Assembly: GCF_023502325.1 (NCBI RefSeq)
Contig: NZ_JAMFLZ010000001.1
Span: forward strand, 124,001 to 188,000
DNA length: 64,000 nucleotides
Direction: 5' to 3'
From: Wocania_A spongiicola
Lineage (GTDB): Bacteria > Bacteroidota > Bacteroidia > Flavobacteriales > Flavobacteriaceae
The stretch's first letter is position 1, and each line of letters opens with the position of its first letter. Under the pieces are notes generated by a model. The model made no database searches and was not told the DNA's origin. It was given only the letters and a program-made list of their open reading frames with translations. Of the stretch, positions 1 through 7,445 are shown piece after piece. A program made the position numbers and the translations under genes.

Positions 1-440
1 TATCTAATATGCGCACCTCCAATTGAATGCCCAACCATAATATATGGACCCGGAATTTTTTCTTTATTGAGAAGTTCATTTAATTCTTGTGCTATTTGTT
101 TTGTTGTTCTTGGCTCTGAATTAGTTTTGCTAAAACCAAGCCCTGCGCGATCATACATGAAAATCCTGCCAATTCTACTAAGAGAATCTTGAATTTTGCT
201 CCAAGTTTCCATGTTTTCTCCCAAACCCGCTTCAAGAACAAAGGTGAATTCTCCATTTCCAATTAGTTTGTAATGTAATTGTCCGCTAGTCAGGTCAACC
301 AGCTTTCCATTTGGTTTAAACTCCTTAACTAATTTTTTGTTATAACTAGATTGAGTTATGGTGCCATAAATAAGAATTCCTATTATTAAAACAACTAGAA
401 TTCTAAATGCCCATTTTAAAGTTTTTTTTAAGGTTTTCAT
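1..440 (-). CDS. Alpha/beta hydrolase, partial (3' end outside window)
   Basis: The first 146 codons of an alpha/beta-hydrolase-fold enzyme; the rest lies beyond the window edge. The ATG is followed by a hydrophobic segment (about residues 9-26), so the protein is probably anchored in the inner membrane or secreted. The fold is recognised from an oxyanion-type stretch LEAGLGENMETW, the segment YDRAGLGFS, and the nucleophile elbow GHSIGG at residues 137-142 with Ser139 as the likely nucleophile. The Asp and His of the triad would be in the missing part. Substrate cannot be told. It is the last gene of a same-strand series of unrelated genes and is preceded by a 195-base spacer carrying a repeated motif. 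Confidence 0.85.
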   Translation of the reverse strand, partial: MKTLKKTLKWAFRILVVLIIGILIYGTITQSSYNKKLVKEFKPNGKLVDLTSGQLHYKLIGNGEFTFVLEAGLGENMETWSKIQDSLSRIGRIFMYDRAGLGFSKTNSEPRTTKQIAQELNELLNKEKIPGPYIMVGHSIGGAHIR

Positions 441-572
441 GTTCTTAGGCCTTAATTGCAACAGTTTTGTGTATGGTTTGTGGTGTTGGAAACTAAGTTA
501 GCAAAAAGAGACGAACATACGTGAAATTCGGTAGAATTTCCTAAATAGACTTTATCTTGATTCACTATGAAC

Positions 573-588
573 TATACATGTTGTTAGC
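573..588. repeat. 16-bp spacer motif, copy 1
   Basis: The 16 bases TATACATGTTGTTAGC in the spacer between the alpha/beta hydrolase and the DUF6326 gene match 2162-2177 at 15 of 16 positions. Both copies lie directly downstream of a minus-strand gene. This suggests related junction sequences between otherwise unrelated genes. The rest of the 441-635 spacer shows nothing I recognise. Confidence 0.55.
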
Positions 589-635
589 AACGGGCTTTTA
601 TTCTTTAGGCTATTAGTTCAAAACTTTTTAAAGCA

Positions 636-1040
636 CTAATTTTCTTTAGGCCATTTCCAAGCGCACCAAACAATTAAAGCAGTAATAATACTTTCTAAAA
701 ATGCTAAAAACACATAGAACCCATACCATCCAGTATTTGAATTAAAGCCAATAAATAACATCATTATTGTAAACAATATTCCAAATACGATATTGAGAAC
801 ACGATTTATTTTAGGTTTTAGGATAATTGAAAGCGCAACCATTACTGATGAAATAGCCAAAATTATTGTAGCTATTAATAATTTAGTGGGACTGTCTAAA
901 ATATTTTCGCCTGTAAGTAAACTGTTTATTTTTTCTGGTGTGTATAGTTCAAAATAATCTCCATATAAGTAGCATAAAGTTGCGGAAGTCCATAAAGAAG
1001 CAAGTTTGATTTTGACATTTACTTTCGGGTTTTCTAACAT
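636..1040 (-). CDS. DUF6326-like four-helix membrane protein
   Basis: A small integral membrane protein of 134 residues from the ATG chosen here. Four hydrophobic segments are visible, roughly at residues 10-30, 50-72, 78-96 and 105-126, and the N-terminal signature KVNVKIKLASLWTS followed by YGDYFELY resembles proteins annotated DUF6326; that family call is from memory. No function is known. An in-frame TTG at 1064 would add eight residues, but the ATG places the conserved part at the N-terminus as in relatives. It has unrelated neighbours on both sides with long spacers, so it is probably transcribed singly or as a cassette-like unit. Confidence 0.7.
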   Translation of the reverse strand: MLENPKVNVKIKLASLWTSATLCYLYGDYFELYTPEKINSLLTGENILDSPTKLLIATIILAISSVMVALSIILKPKINRVLNIVFGILFTIMMLFIGFNSNTGWYGFYVFLAFLESIITALIVWCAWKWPKEN

Positions 1041-1120
1041 ATTCTTTAGAGTTTTACAATTCAAGTGTGTCTCACTATTTATAAAGACGTAAAATCTTTT
1101 TAAATGGTTGCCTGAACCTT

Positions 1121-1185
1121 TTAATTAGCTAGGTTTTCAGCATGTTGACCGAATTTTCGTAAACCCACTCGAGCCTAGCAATTAA
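1121..1185. repeat. Imperfect 65-bp palindrome between two genes
   Basis: The outer arms TTAATTAGCTAGG and CCTAGCAATTAA form an inverted repeat with one unpaired base, separated by about 40 bases. The element sits immediately after the stop of the methyltransferase-like gene. It could be a terminator or a recombination site similar in architecture to an integron attC site; the sequence alone does not decide this. Confidence 0.5.
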
Positions 1186-1187
1186 TT

Positions 1188-2117
1188 TTATATGGTGTTG
1201 TGTTCAGTATTTGTTAATTTTTTTGACAAACCTTCGATGAATTTATCATTAGTTCCACAGCAACCACCAACTATTTTTAAATTATATTGCTTATATAACA
1301 AAAATATTTCATCAATGATATTATCAAAATCGTCTTGTTGAAGAACTTCACAGTTATTTAATTCTTCAGGACTTAAAATTGATGCATTTGCTTGTATTCC
1401 ACTAAATCTTATTAGCTTTGATTTATCCTCGTTATTATTTAAAGCCTCATTCAGGTTTGTAGGATGAATACAATTAGTCATATAACAAGTAGGCTTAGGA
1501 TTTACTTGTTCGTCAATTAATTTAATTGCATTTGATAATGTGGTTCCGTCAATCAAACAACCATCCTTTCTAATCATAAAACTAATAATGTATGGAATTT
1601 TTGTTTCTGACATTGCTTTTGCCATTCCGATTGCTTCATTAATTTCGGGCATTATTCCTGCAAACAAAAAATCAATTTTCTCTTTTTTAAAGTTTAGGGT
1701 TTGTCTACTATGAAAGTTATATGCTTGGCTAATGTCAAATTTCTTTTCTCCACTATAAGCGTCTCCTTTACACCCTAATAACCCTCCAATCATTATGTTT
1801 TTAGAATAATTAAGATAACTTTCTTTTATGTTTTTTAAGAAAATGCATGAATCAGATATTATATTTTTAGATTTTAATGTTGACTCGAAATTGACTTTAC
1901 GAGTTGGTGTCATAATCATAATTGGCAGATTATATTTACAACCAATATCAATATATTGTTTATATAATAATTCAAGCGCCTTAGGGTTATCATAAATCAA
2001 CATTGCATGATTTAGAAAAGCATCCATTTCTACATTAAATTCAGTTTTTAACCTTTCGACTAATGCCCCTTCTGTTAAAATTATTTTTGATTCTCTAAAT
2101 ATTCTTTCAAAGGACAT
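1188..2117 (-). CDS. Homocysteine S-methyltransferase-family protein
   Basis: A 309-residue TIM-barrel protein of the S-methyl_trans (homocysteine-binding) family, whose members transfer a methyl group to homocysteine or other thiols and selenols. The diagnostic zinc site is present: a Cys in TNCIHP in the middle third and the C-terminal GGCCGT pair of cysteines. The N-terminal IILTEGALVERL replaces the usual LDGG, so the substrate may differ from homocysteine. I start at the ATG at 2117; a GTG at 2168 is in frame, but the extra 17 residues would be encoded by the repeat-containing spacer. No cobalamin or folate domains are attached, so this is not MetH. Neighbours are unrelated. Confidence 0.8.
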   Translation of the reverse strand: MSFERIFRESKIILTEGALVERLKTEFNVEMDAFLNHAMLIYDNPKALELLYKQYIDIGCKYNLPIMIMTPTRKVNFESTLKSKNIISDSCIFLKNIKESYLNYSKNIMIGGLLGCKGDAYSGEKKFDISQAYNFHSRQTLNFKKEKIDFLFAGIMPEINEAIGMAKAMSETKIPYIISFMIRKDGCLIDGTTLSNAIKLIDEQVNPKPTCYMTNCIHPTNLNEALNNNEDKSKLIRFSGIQANASILSPEELNNCEVLQQDDFDNIIDEIFLLYKQYNLKIVGGCCGTNDKFIEGLSKKLTNTEHNTI

Positions 2118-2161
2118 GTTATTCAATTTAGTAGTAAAGTCTGTATTGTATACAACGGTTT

Positions 2162-2177
2162 TATACACGTTGTTAGC
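2162..2177. repeat. 16-bp spacer motif, copy 2
   Basis: The 16 bases TATACACGTTGTTAGC differ from 573-588 by one base. On the minus strand the flanking sequence also forms an 8-bp stem (GTGTATAA with TTGTATAC, using G-U pairs) around a five-base loop. It lies between the stop of the unknown gene at 2173 and the methyltransferase-like gene. Confidence 0.55.
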
Positions 2178-2775
2178 AGCTGTTTTTTAATCGTTTATAT
2201 TCAGTTCCGCAACTTTCCTCAAAATCTTTTAAATTCTCAAAAACATTCAGTCCAGCCATTCCAGTTCCGTGAGGTGCGGTTAGTGTTTCGGTTATTATAT
2301 TTCCGTTTTCTAATTCCAAAAAGCCTGCGGAATCATAATCCTCAAACATTATGAAATCCACAATTTTAATATTTTGAAATTTTTTCATTTCGTTGCTAAC
2401 TATTTTTGTTGATTTTGATGTGTATTTTTTAGGGATTCCGTTTTTAATTCCAAGTTTATATTTTAGCCGTCCGAATAAAGTTGAGTTTTGATTCCTTTTA
2501 ACATCTTCTCTTATGTCTTTCCAAGTCTTACCTTCTGGAAAATTAAATTCAGTTGACTCAATTCTAATTTTATCGCTAGATTTCAGAACTAAACTTTCAG
2601 ATTTAGTAACGGGTTTCGTTTCAATATTTTCAGATTCGAAACCCCAAGGAATAGAAATGATTTTTCCATTGTTCAATTCAATGAAAACTTGTCCTTGGTC
2701 AAGTCCGCCAACTTCCATTTTTGACCATACGAGAATGTCTTTAATTCTTTCTCCAAGTAATTCTTTAGTGTTCAT
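2173..2775 (-). CDS. Hypothetical protein, 200 residues
   Basis: No family recognised. The protein is soluble, with no signal peptide or membrane segment. Two similar blocks can be seen: residues about 20-50 (GLDQGQVFIELNNGKIISIPWG) and about 140-175 (DSAGFLELENGNIITETLTAP), both describing a short beta-hairpin ending in a polar loop, which suggests an internal duplication with an intervening linker rich in Lys and Ser. It begins with a clear ATG and ends six bases before the repeated spacer motif. Base use is similar to neighbours. It may be an immunity-type or accessory protein, but nothing shown here proves a role. Confidence 0.6.
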   Translation of the reverse strand: MNTKELLGERIKDILVWSKMEVGGLDQGQVFIELNNGKIISIPWGFESENIETKPVTKSESLVLKSSDKIRIESTEFNFPEGKTWKDIREDVKRNQNSTLFGRLKYKLGIKNGIPKKYTSKSTKIVSNEMKKFQNIKIVDFIMFEDYDSAGFLELENGNIITETLTAPHGTGMAGLNVFENLKDFEESCGTEYKRLKNSC

Positions 2776-2791
2776 TGTTCAAATTGCAGCC

Positions 2792-2930
2792 AATGTCCCG
2801 CGCAGCTATGCGCATGCGCTGTTTTGTGAAGTGAAAATAGTGAAACTAATTCACGTAGGAAAATGGCGTATAGTTGGCTATTCTGCGGCGTTTGTGCCGA
2901 AGGACAGACAGCGTAGCTGCGCGGGACATT
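2792..2930. repeat. GC-rich element with 20-bp terminal inverted repeats
   Basis: Left arm 2792-2811 and right arm 2911-2930 are complementary at 19 of 20 positions (core ATGTCCCGCGCAGCTA). The 139-bp element is markedly more GC-rich than its surroundings and fills the spacer between the unknown gene and the M1 peptidase. It is too short to code for a transposase. It may be a MITE-like or dispersed intergenic repeat. Short ORFs running through it are not convincing. Confidence 0.6.
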
Positions 2931-3005
2931 CGGCGGTATGGTATGTGCCCGGACTATTGTGCACACAAAGTAGCGCAACCTACAACTCAAAACCCAATAG
3001 ACACA

Positions 3006-4814
3006 CTATAATGTGTTGTTATTTTTATTAATATCTGCCATGATTTCCTTTGGATCTATTTGAACAGATTTTATAGCTTTATTTGTATTAAAAGTATAAG
3101 TTGGATATGCCCAAGCCCAATCTTTTATAATAGTTGCTGTTGTTGGTTTTTCACCACGCATCATTTGTAAAGGAACATAAAAACCTTCTGACGAGCCATC
3201 AGTGTAAGTTACTGTTAAGTCTATAGGCATTGGCATTAAGCCTAAACGCTCTAATGTAACTGTATTACCTTTAATGGTTTTAACCTTGTAGTCAATAGTA
3301 TTTGTGGTTTGTGCAAAATCAATTAAATACCAATCGAGTTCTAAACCAGATACTTTTTCGGCAGTTCTTATAATATCTAGCGGCTTTGGGTGCTTAAAAG
3401 CAAAATCATTAAAATATTTCTTAATGGTTTTTTTTAAATTTTCTTCACCAATAACATAGCCTAATTGAGCTAAAAACACAGCACCTTTGCTGTAAGCTAA
3501 AGTACTATATACACTATTGAATTGATACCTGTCTGCATGAGTAGTAAGAGGTTGCTCTAAACCAGATTTAGCCAAACGTATATAGCTTTTATAGGCGTTA
3601 TCGAGTGGGTTTTTTTTGCCTTGATTAAAAATATAATCCATGGCATAATTACTAATATAAGTAGCAAAACCTTCGTCCATCCATTCATGCTTTGCCTCGT
3701 TTGTTGCTAGTAAAAACTGAAACCATGTATGAGCAAGCTCATGAGCCGTAACACCTACTAAACTCCCATAGCTTCTCTTCCCTGTAATTAAAGTGCTCAT
3801 GGCATATTCCATACCGCCATCACCTCCTTGAATTACAGAATATTGTTCATAAGGGTATTTACCAATATGCTTACTAAAATACTGCATAAGCTCTACTGTT
3901 TTTGGCTGTAATTTTTTCCAGTTTTCTTTTTGCTCGCTGCTTAAAGTGTTTTTATAATAAAAATGAAGTTTTGGTCCGTCAGGGACCTGCATGGTATCAT
4001 GAATATAATCAGGGTCAGCAGCCCAAGCAAAATCGTGTACGTTAGGCGCTTTAAAATGAAGTGTTTTTTTATTTCCTTTTATTTTGGGTTCACCTTGTAA
4101 ATAGCCTGTTCCTCCAACCACATAATTGCTGTTAATAGTAAGCTTTACATCATAATTTCCCCATACTCCATGAAACTCTCTTGCTATATAAGGATCTGCA
4201 TGCCAGCCCTCAAAATCATATTCAGCTAACTTAGGATACCACTGTACCATAGAAAGGGCAACATCTTCCTCATTATCTCTACCAGAACGCCTAATTTGAG
4301 TTGGCACTTGGGCATCAAAAACCATATCAAACGTAATTTTTTCTCCAGGTTGAATTGGTTTTACCAAATCAACTTCCAAAACAGTGCCAACAGTTTCATA
4401 CTTAACTTTAGCTCCATTTTGCTTTAAGCTTTTTACCTTTATATAGCCAACCTCGTTAGGCTTTAATTTACTAATTCTGTCGCCTACTCTAGAATCTGGA
4501 TCTTCGATGTTTCTTGAGTGTACATCCATTTCACTACCAGGTTGAAAGGCATTAAAATATAAATGATAATATACCCGGTGCAAAACATCTGGCGAATTGT
4601 TAGTATATACCAACTGTTGTTTCCCTTTATATTGATAGGTGTTTACATCCATATCAATTTCCATTTTATAATCAACGTGCTGTTGCCAATACCCAGCTTT
4701 TTGTATTGTTAGTGGAGTAGGGGCAGGTGTTATTTTAGCAGTAGCTATATCTTTTTGACTACTACAAGATAAAAACAGACAGATGCATAAAACTGAAAAA
4801 ACAATTCTTTTCAT
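3006..4814 (-). CDS. M1 family metallopeptidase, lipoprotein
   Basis: A zinc aminopeptidase-like protein of 602 residues. The N-terminus is a lipoprotein signal with the lipobox FLSC and Cys17 as the lipid-modified residue, so it is exported and anchored in a membrane. The gluzincin motif HELAH is at 358-362 with the third zinc ligand Glu381 (DEGFA), and GGMEYAM at 333-339 stands for the family's GxMEN exopeptidase motif. The N-terminal 40-260 region is the beta-sandwich typical of M1 enzymes. It probably trims peptides outside the cytoplasm. The S8 protease gene lies just upstream on the same strand, only 24 bases away, so the two may be co-transcribed. A small hairpin overlaps the stop codon. 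Confidence 0.93.
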   Translation of the reverse strand: MKRIVFSVLCICLFLSCSSQKDIATAKITPAPTPLTIQKAGYWQQHVDYKMEIDMDVNTYQYKGKQQLVYTNNSPDVLHRVYYHLYFNAFQPGSEMDVHSRNIEDPDSRVGDRISKLKPNEVGYIKVKSLKQNGAKVKYETVGTVLEVDLVKPIQPGEKITFDMVFDAQVPTQIRRSGRDNEEDVALSMVQWYPKLAEYDFEGWHADPYIAREFHGVWGNYDVKLTINSNYVVGGTGYLQGEPKIKGNKKTLHFKAPNVHDFAWAADPDYIHDTMQVPDGPKLHFYYKNTLSSEQKENWKKLQPKTVELMQYFSKHIGKYPYEQYSVIQGGDGGMEYAMSTLITGKRSYGSLVGVTAHELAHTWFQFLLATNEAKHEWMDEGFATYISNYAMDYIFNQGKKNPLDNAYKSYIRLAKSGLEQPLTTHADRYQFNSVYSTLAYSKGAVFLAQLGYVIGEENLKKTIKKYFNDFAFKHPKPLDIIRTAEKVSGLELDWYLIDFAQTTNTIDYKVKTIKGNTVTLERLGLMPMPIDLTVTYTDGSSEGFYVPLQMMRGEKPTTATIIKDWAWAYPTYTFNTNKAIKSVQIDPKEIMADINKNNNTL

Positions 4815-4838
4815 ATACTTTAGTTGTTTAATAACAAA

Positions 4839-6452
4839 TTATTTAGATAGTTGAGCTGCCATAATTAAAGCGTTATACGCGTTAACCATTTTTGAAGATT
4901 TCACTAAATCAGCAAAAGGTTTTATATGATCTGTATTACCGCCAACAATAACTTTAGTTTTAACCGCAAGACCAGAGTCCATAAGAATTTGTTTTACTTG
5001 ACCAGCCTTTAATTTAGGATAATAAGAACGAATTAAAGCAGCAACGCCAGCAACGCCGGGAGATGCCATTGAAGTGCCATCTATAGCTTTATACTCATTC
5101 TCAGGAAAGGTAGAATAAATGGCCGAACCAGGAGCAAAAACATCAACATTTACTTTTCCATAATTTGAATAATCTGCTATCATCGATGAGCCATACTTAT
5201 AATCTAAAGCACCAACATTTATAAAATTATCTGAAACCTCAGGACCAACTCCAATAGCATCACTCGGGTAACTTTGTTTTTCATCTAGATTTAAGCTCTC
5301 GTTACCAGAACCATGAACAATCAATACATCTTTTTTGCCAGCATAAGCAATAGCATCGCGAACCCAATCACTATGTGGAGAATAATATTTACCAAAACTT
5401 CCATTTATAATTTTAGCACCATTGTCTACAGCGTATCTAATCGCTAATGCAATATCTTTATCATACTCATCGCCATTTGGCACTGCGCGTAGACTCATTA
5501 TTTTTACATTATTTGCAACACCTTTTGCGCCTTTACCATTATTTCGTTCAGCAGCTATAATACCAGCCACATGTGTACCGTGGCTCTCGGTTTTTTTAAC
5601 AGGCTTAACATTGCCGTTTCCATATCCTGGTTTATCTTCAAAATCATCAGGATTATCTCCTGTTTTACGCCCTTTAAAATCTTTATTAAGGTTATAATTT
5701 AATCGCTCGTTAATACTTACTAATCCGTCTTTCAATTCTTTTATAAAATCATCAACTGTTTCCATATCTAAACTGTAAACATATTTAGCTATTGAAACAT
5801 ATTGTTGCAGAGTTTTGTCTTCTGTTTTAATAGCATTAACATCAGCTTTAGTATAGCTAGTTTTATTCAAATGCTTTTTTATGCCTTCATCTGCAATTTT
5901 TATTTGTTGAAGTGTTTGCTCGTAATTAGTTTTATAACTTGTATATTTTTGATATTCTTTATCATGTTCTGCTTGAGCTTTAGCGTAATCAGGGTTAGCA
6001 GAGTTTCCACTCGCAAGTATTCGTACAAATTCTAACTGTTCGTTATAAGCATCGCCCAAAAAATTCCAGCCATGAATGTCATCTACGTATCCGTTTTTAT
6101 CATCGTCCTTTCCGTTATTAGGAATTTCTTTCCTATTAGTCCAAACCACATCATCTAAATCTTCGTGGTCAATGTCAATTCCAGAATCTATAACTGCTAC
6201 AATTACAGATTTTCCTTTTTTATTTTTAATAATTTCAGCGTAAGCTTTATTAACACTCATGCCAGGAATGGTATCTTTAATTAAATCTAAGTGTCCCCAG
6301 TTTTGTTTTTCAGCTTTGGTTAAGTCTGAAACTTTTAAAGGAATAGCATCAATGTTTTCAACTGGAGTTGATATAATACTTGCAGTACTACCACAACCGT
6401 AAAGTATTGAAGCTATAAAAGCAGATAATATGAGTGATTTTGTTGATTTCAT
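4839..6452 (-). CDS. S8 (subtilisin-like) serine protease, lipoprotein
   Basis: A secreted subtilase of 537 residues with a lipoprotein signal (lipobox LYGC, Cys20). The catalytic triad is visible: Asp89 in AVIDSG, His291 in HGTHVAG and Ser461 in GTSMASP, with Asn384 in GSGNES as the oxyanion residue. About 200 residues separate Asp and His, far more than the 30-odd in subtilisin; the insert (about 110-285) is charged and helical, with a KAQAEHDKEY-type coiled segment and a Ca-site-like NNGKDDDKNGYVDD motif. There is no obvious I9 propeptide or sorting domain. It is upstream of the M1 peptidase and probably works with it in extracytoplasmic protein breakdown. Confidence 0.93.
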   Translation of the reverse strand: MKSTKSLILSAFIASILYGCGSTASIISTPVENIDAIPLKVSDLTKAEKQNWGHLDLIKDTIPGMSVNKAYAEIIKNKKGKSVIVAVIDSGIDIDHEDLDDVVWTNRKEIPNNGKDDDKNGYVDDIHGWNFLGDAYNEQLEFVRILASGNSANPDYAKAQAEHDKEYQKYTSYKTNYEQTLQQIKIADEGIKKHLNKTSYTKADVNAIKTEDKTLQQYVSIAKYVYSLDMETVDDFIKELKDGLVSINERLNYNLNKDFKGRKTGDNPDDFEDKPGYGNGNVKPVKKTESHGTHVAGIIAAERNNGKGAKGVANNVKIMSLRAVPNGDEYDKDIALAIRYAVDNGAKIINGSFGKYYSPHSDWVRDAIAYAGKKDVLIVHGSGNESLNLDEKQSYPSDAIGVGPEVSDNFINVGALDYKYGSSMIADYSNYGKVNVDVFAPGSAIYSTFPENEYKAIDGTSMASPGVAGVAALIRSYYPKLKAGQVKQILMDSGLAVKTKVIVGGNTDHIKPFADLVKSSKMVNAYNALIMAAQLSK

Positions 6453-6471
6453 CTTGATAAATTTATATGTG

Positions 6472-7332
6472 TTAATTGAATATGTCGTTTGTTGAATAAA
6501 TATTTGCTAATCGCACTCCTTTTTCGGTGTGTTTTACCGTAATAATTTCGTTATGAGCATCATGCTCTAAAAACAGGTAGTAGTTATTATCGGCAGCAAG
6601 ACTAAGAAATTTTTCTTTTTCATCTAAAGTTAAGAGTGGCCTAGTATCATAACCCATTACAAATGGAATTGGTAAATGCCCTACGGTTGGTAATAAATCT
6701 GCCATAAAACAAATGGTTTTTCCATTATAGTTAATCATAGGAATCATTTGTTTTTCGGTATGCCCATTGGCAAAAAAAATGTCGAATCCTAGCTCGGAGT
6801 TTTTAAGTAAATCGGCTTCAGGTAGCGATGTAAACTTTAATTGCTCGCTTTCTTTTATAGGCAAAATATTCTCTTTTAAAAACGATGCTTTTTCTCGCCT
6901 GTTAGGCTGAGTGGCCCATTGCCAGTGATTTTTATTACTCCAAAAATATGCGTTTTTAAAAGCGGTTTCATAGCCCGTTTTATCATTATTCCATTTAATG
7001 CTTCCTCCACAATGGTCAAAATGTAAATGTGTCATAAACACATCGGTAATATCATCGGTATGAAAACCATGTTTTTTTAATGAACCGTTTAAAGTATCAT
7101 CTCCCCAAGGATGATAGTAGCCAAAAAATTTACTGGATTGCTTATTACCCATGCCATTGTCTATTAAAATGAGTCGGTTACCGTCTTCAATAAGCAAACA
7201 ACGTGCCGTAAGATCAATCATATTATTGGCATCGGCAGGATTGGTACGTTGCCATAGTGATTTTGGGACAACACCAAACATAGCACCGCCATCTAGCTTA
7301 AAATTACCAGCATTTATAGGATATAAATTCAT
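6472..7332 (-). CDS. MBL-fold metallo-hydrolase
   Basis: A 286-residue metallo-beta-lactamase-fold hydrolase without a signal peptide, so probably cytoplasmic. The di-metal motif is THLHFDHCGG with His102, His104, Asp106 and His107; additional ligands are likely in GHTEKQ, MADLLP and LEHDAHNE. The spacing and overall length match the lactonase / methyl parathion hydrolase-like branch, but the actual substrate is unknown. It ends 19 bases before the S8 protease start on the same strand, so it may share its transcript. Confidence 0.88.
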   Translation of the reverse strand: MNLYPINAGNFKLDGGAMFGVVPKSLWQRTNPADANNMIDLTARCLLIEDGNRLILIDNGMGNKQSSKFFGYYHPWGDDTLNGSLKKHGFHTDDITDVFMTHLHFDHCGGSIKWNNDKTGYETAFKNAYFWSNKNHWQWATQPNRREKASFLKENILPIKESEQLKFTSLPEADLLKNSELGFDIFFANGHTEKQMIPMINYNGKTICFMADLLPTVGHLPIPFVMGYDTRPLLTLDEKEKFLSLAADNNYYLFLEHDAHNEIITVKHTEKGVRLANIYSTNDIFN

Positions 7333-7445
7333 AGGGATGTAAAATTAAGAAATCTATTATGAATTGGCAGATAAGTTAAGAATATATTAAGAAAGCCAAT
7401 AATTAACAAAAAACACATTTATTTAAAAGACTTATAATCAATAAT

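Noticed and set aside
2513..3031. Plus-strand ORF of 172 codons and an overlapping minus-strand ORF of 72 codons
   Set aside because: They overlap the unknown minus-strand gene and the GC-rich inverted repeat and show no recognisable protein features.
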